Part shown: one piece after another, positions 61,963 to 64,000 of the stretch
Position numbering within the stretch: position 1 is the stretch's first letter
Layout: every line of letters begins with the position of its first letter
Source of the DNA: Streptomyces sp. SM10
Lineage (GTDB): Bacteria > Actinomycetota > Actinomycetes > Streptomycetales > Streptomycetaceae
DNA length: 64,000 nucleotides
Reading direction: 5' to 3'
NCBI RefSeq assembly: GCF_002910915.1
Contig: NZ_NEUF01000068.1
Coordinates: forward strand, 186,001 to 250,000
Translations under genes and position numbers: made by a program
Notes under the pieces: model-generated
The model's database searches: none
What the model saw: the letters and a program-made list of their open reading frames with translations, nothing else
Told to the model about the DNA's origin: nothing

Positions 61963-62583
61963 GTGCTGCTCGACACCGAATTCTTCCGTCGCTGGATGGC
62001 CGCCACCGCGGTCGCCATGGACCGTGAGGCGGACCGGCTGACCGAGCTGGACGCCGCGATCGGGGACGCCGACCACGGAAGCAACATGCGCCGCGGCTTC
62101 GCCACCGTGAACGACGTCCTCGACAAGGAGGCCCCGGACACACCCGGCGCGTTGCTGACGCTCGCGGGCCGGCATCTGATCTCGACCGTCGGCGGAGCGT
62201 CCGGGCCGTTGTACGGGACCTTGTTGCGCCGCACCGGGAAGGCTCTGGGCGACGCGCGCGAGGTGACCCGGGAACAGCTGGCCGAGGCCCTGGGAGCGGG
62301 CGTCGCCGCGGTGGCCCAGCTCGGTGGCGCCGGAACGGGCGACAAGACGATGCTCGACGCGCTGTCCCCGGCCGTCGAGGTGCTGGGTGCCTCGTTCGCC
62401 GAGGCGCGTGACGCGGCGCTGGCCGGGGCCCTGGAGACCGTGCCGCTGCGGGCGCGCAAGGGCAGGGCCAGTTATCTGGGCGAGCGCAGCATCGGGCACC
62501 AGGACCCGGGCGCCGCCTCCGCGGCGCTCCTGCTCGAGGCGCTCGCGGAGTCCGCGGGACCGAGGGGCGGGGGCGACGCGTGA
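61963..62583 (+). CDS. dhaL: PTS-type dihydroxyacetone kinase ADP-binding subunit DhaL
   Basis: A 206-residue subunit holding ADP, which acts as a bound coenzyme. The magnesium/ADP site is GDADHGSNMRRG (about 34-45), with D30, D35 and D37 as likely ligands, and GGASGPLYGTLL and GAGTGDKTMLDAL follow. The HQDPGAASAALLLEAL end is typical. GTG at 61963 with GGAG 6 nt upstream. It lies 37 bp after dhaK and overlaps dhaM by 4 bp. Confidence 0.95.
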   Translation: MLLDTEFFRRWMAATAVAMDREADRLTELDAAIGDADHGSNMRRGFATVNDVLDKEAPDTPGALLTLAGRHLISTVGGASGPLYGTLLRRTGKALGDAREVTREQLAEALGAGVAAVAQLGGAGTGDKTMLDALSPAVEVLGASFAEARDAALAGALETVPLRARKGRASYLGERSIGHQDPGAASAALLLEALAESAGPRGGGDA

Positions 62584-62990
62584 GCGGGGATGATCAGGTC
62601 GGGATCGTGCTGGTCTCGCACAGCGGACCGGTGGCGGAGGCCGTCGCCGAGCTGGCCAGGGGCCTGGCGGCCGGTGGTGCCACGGCACCGGTGGCCGCGG
62701 CGGGAGGTACCTCGGCCGGAGGCCTGGGGACCAGTACGGAACTGATCGCCGAGGCGGCCAGGAAGGTCGACAGGGGCGCCGGGGTCGCCCTGCTCGTGGA
62801 CCTCGGCAGCGCCGTGCTCACGGTGAAGTCGATGCTGGCGGAGGGCGGAGAACTGCCCGACGGGGCGCGGCTGGTGGACGCTCCGTTCGTGGAGGGTGCG
62901 GTCGCCGCGCTGGTGACCGCGTCGGCGGGAGGCGATCTGGACACCGTGGAGGCGGCCGCGGCCGACGCGTACGGCTACCGGAAGGCGTGA
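62580..62990 (+). CDS. dhaM: PTS phosphocarrier subunit DhaM
   Basis: A 136-residue EIIA-Man-like phosphocarrier. The phosphorylated histidine is in VSHSGPVAEAVAEL. GLGTSTELIAEA and LVDLGSAVLTVKS follow, and the end is the helical AYGYRKA. It lacks the HPr and EI fusions of E. coli DhaM, so it depends on the separate PTS proteins. GTG overlaps the dhaL stop by 4 bp (GTGA). Last gene of the operon. Confidence 0.93.
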   Translation: MSGDDQVGIVLVSHSGPVAEAVAELARGLAAGGATAPVAAAGGTSAGGLGTSTELIAEAARKVDRGAGVALLVDLGSAVLTVKSMLAEGGELPDGARLVDAPFVEGAVAALVTASAGGDLDTVEAAAADAYGYRKA

Positions 62991-62991
62991 A

Positions 62992-63030
62992 CGCCCCTCG
63001 CACCGCCGCCGTGCGGCGGTGCGAGGGGCG
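62992..63030. terminator. 18-bp perfect stem-loop terminator between convergent genes
   Basis: CGCCCCTCGCACCGCCGC (62992-63009) is the exact reverse complement of 63013-63030 over a 3-nt loop. It lies at the dhaM stop and before the stop at 63043 of the metallophosphoesterase gene. Confidence 0.85.
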
Positions 63031-63042
63031 GGCGACGGGGCG

Positions 63043-64000
63043 TCAGGCGGCGGGTTTCACCGCCTCGGCCGCGATCCGGATCCGTACCTGGCGGGTGACG
63101 CCGTTGACGGTCGCCGCGAGCGTGACGCTGCCCGGCCGGAGCGCGGTGAGCGTGCCCGTGGCCGGGTCGAGGGTCGCGACGTGGCGGCCGCGGGCGTCGC
63201 CCGGCTTCCCGATGGCGAGGTTCGGGGAGCCCGTCCAGTCCACGCTGAGCGGGAAGGCGGCCGGCACCGTCCGCGTACCTTGGGTCACCTGTGCGCCGAC
63301 CACCGTGCGCTCGCCCTCGACGAGCGTGGAAGGAGCGTCCAGGGCGAGCGCGTCGACGTGTGCGCGGGTCTGCGCGGACACCCAGTCCGGCCCGCCCTTC
63401 CACGGCGTCAGCCGCGCGAGCACCTGTTCGGCCGGCGAGACGCGGTCGGCGCCGATCAGCGACCAGCCGGTGAAGCCGCCCTCGTCGGCGGGGCCGGCCG
63501 GTGCCTTCCCGGAGTTGCCGTTGACCAGGTAGGGGACCCCGTCGACGTGCGAGGCGTGGAAGACCCCGACATGGCTGCCGATGAAGGCCGCGCCCTTCCC
63601 CGTCGTGCGGCGGAAGTCGGCGAGCCACTGTTCGACGAGGGCCGCCTCCTTTCGATCGCCGAGCTGACTGCCCTTCTGCACGGTGGGATCACGCGGCGGT
63701 ACGTGCTCGATCAGCATCACGGAGCCGACGGACCGGTCCTTTGCCGCGGCGTCCAGCTGGGCACAGAACTCCTCGATCTGGGCGAAGCCGCCGCCGCGCA
63801 GGCCGAGGCTCGACGTGTCGAGGGTGATGACGCGGGTGCCCTCGTGGTCGAAGGTGCGTTGCGCAGGTCCGAACTCGGTGATGAAGTTGTCGATCTTCCC
63901 GCCCATCACCTCGTGGTTGCCCGGTACGTAGTACCAGGGCACGGTGTCGCCGAGTTCCTCCTGGAGGACCTGGCGGGCGAAGGCGAGGTCGGCGGGTGAT
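63043..64000 (-). CDS. Calcineurin-like metallophosphoesterase, 5' end outside window
   Basis: The visible 318 residues are the C-terminal part. The GNHE motif (PGNHEVMGG), GxxHxxH-like LIEHVPPRDP and the GSHVGVFHASHVDG metal-site region belong to the metallophosphoesterase fold; the first metal-binding DxH lies beyond base 64000. The last ~100 residues form a bacterial Ig-like (Big2) module with LDPATGTLTALRPGSVTLAATVNG. The frame continues upstream from 64000 (SPADLAFARQVLQEELGD), so the gene is cut by the window. Probably exported, because of the Ig-like domain. Substrate unknown. Confidence 0.85.
   Translation of the reverse strand, partial: SPADLAFARQVLQEELGDTVPWYYVPGNHEVMGGKIDNFITEFGPAQRTFDHEGTRVITLDTSSLGLRGGGFAQIEEFCAQLDAAAKDRSVGSVMLIEHVPPRDPTVQKGSQLGDRKEAALVEQWLADFRRTTGKGAAFIGSHVGVFHASHVDGVPYLVNGNSGKAPAGPADEGGFTGWSLIGADRVSPAEQVLARLTPWKGGPDWVSAQTRAHVDALALDAPSTLVEGERTVVGAQVTQGTRTVPAAFPLSVDWTGSPNLAIGKPGDARGRHVATLDPATGTLTALRPGSVTLAATVNGVTRQVRIRIAAEAVKPAA

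Overview
The window is high-GC actinobacterial chromosome, almost certainly Streptomyces. Third codon positions are nearly all G/C, GTG starts and 1-4 bp stop/start overlaps are frequent, and marker families are present: a chaplin, a MelC1/MelC2 tyrosinase pair, a DUF6479 protein, methylmalonyl-CoA mutase MutA/MutB with MeaB, and a Ser/Thr kinase. I saw no rRNA, tRNA, CRISPR array, insertion sequence or phage module. About 61 protein genes (two cut by the window ends) and one decayed gene are described.

Layout. 1-9.2 kb: a truncated PASTA-less kinase with TPR region, a DUF2236 oxygenase, an RlmG-like methyltransferase, a secreted endonuclease I, a glutaminase-STAS fusion, and DUF1269 and baeRF3 proteins. 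9.2-17.9 kb, minus strand: phosphoketolase, succinate-semialdehyde dehydrogenase, an RsbW-like ATPase, and a three-subunit molybdenum aldehyde oxidoreductase (paoABC-like). 18-28.5 kb: cation diffusion facilitator, VOC and GNAT proteins, membrane proteins, a pair of related small proteins, a tyrosine phosphatase and a UvrA paralogue without the UvrB-binding insert. 28.6-33.7 kb: mutA-mutB-meaB, with mutA apparently leaderless. 33.7-37.6 kb: an MFS transporter remnant abutting a MerR regulator, a short Rho paralogue behind a pyrimidine-rich leader, and phosphoglucomutase.

38.2-47.5 kb holds an eight-gene, translationally coupled exopolysaccharide operon: glycosyltransferase, polyprenyl-P sugar-phosphotransferase, polymerase/ligase, MurJ-type flippase, deacetylase, glycosyltransferase, Wzz-like protein and CelD-like acyltransferase. 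A chaplin with an unusual acidic/His tail follows, behind a sigma-BldN-like promoter. Then come the tyrosinase pair, a P450 and a secreted GH26-like hydrolase. Together these look like an aerial-surface gene neighbourhood.

52.2-60.7 kb is, in my reading, the most interesting part. An OmpR-type two-component system sits among a membrane protein, a membrane-anchored molybdopterin oxidoreductase, a GT2/DUF2064/methyltransferase operon and an epimerase. Three intergenic regions carry direct repeats of CGTCA/CGTAAG type with an 11-bp period. All five divergent transcription units start with a TAGNGT-like -10 box only 6-7 nt from the start codon, that is, leaderless. At two promoters the repeat-to--10 distance is exactly 38 bp and at a third it is 49 bp (38+11). 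This predicts a compact, previously unrecognised regulon. 60.9-64 kb: a PTS-type dihydroxyacetone kinase operon (dhaKLM) and a truncated metallophosphoesterase.
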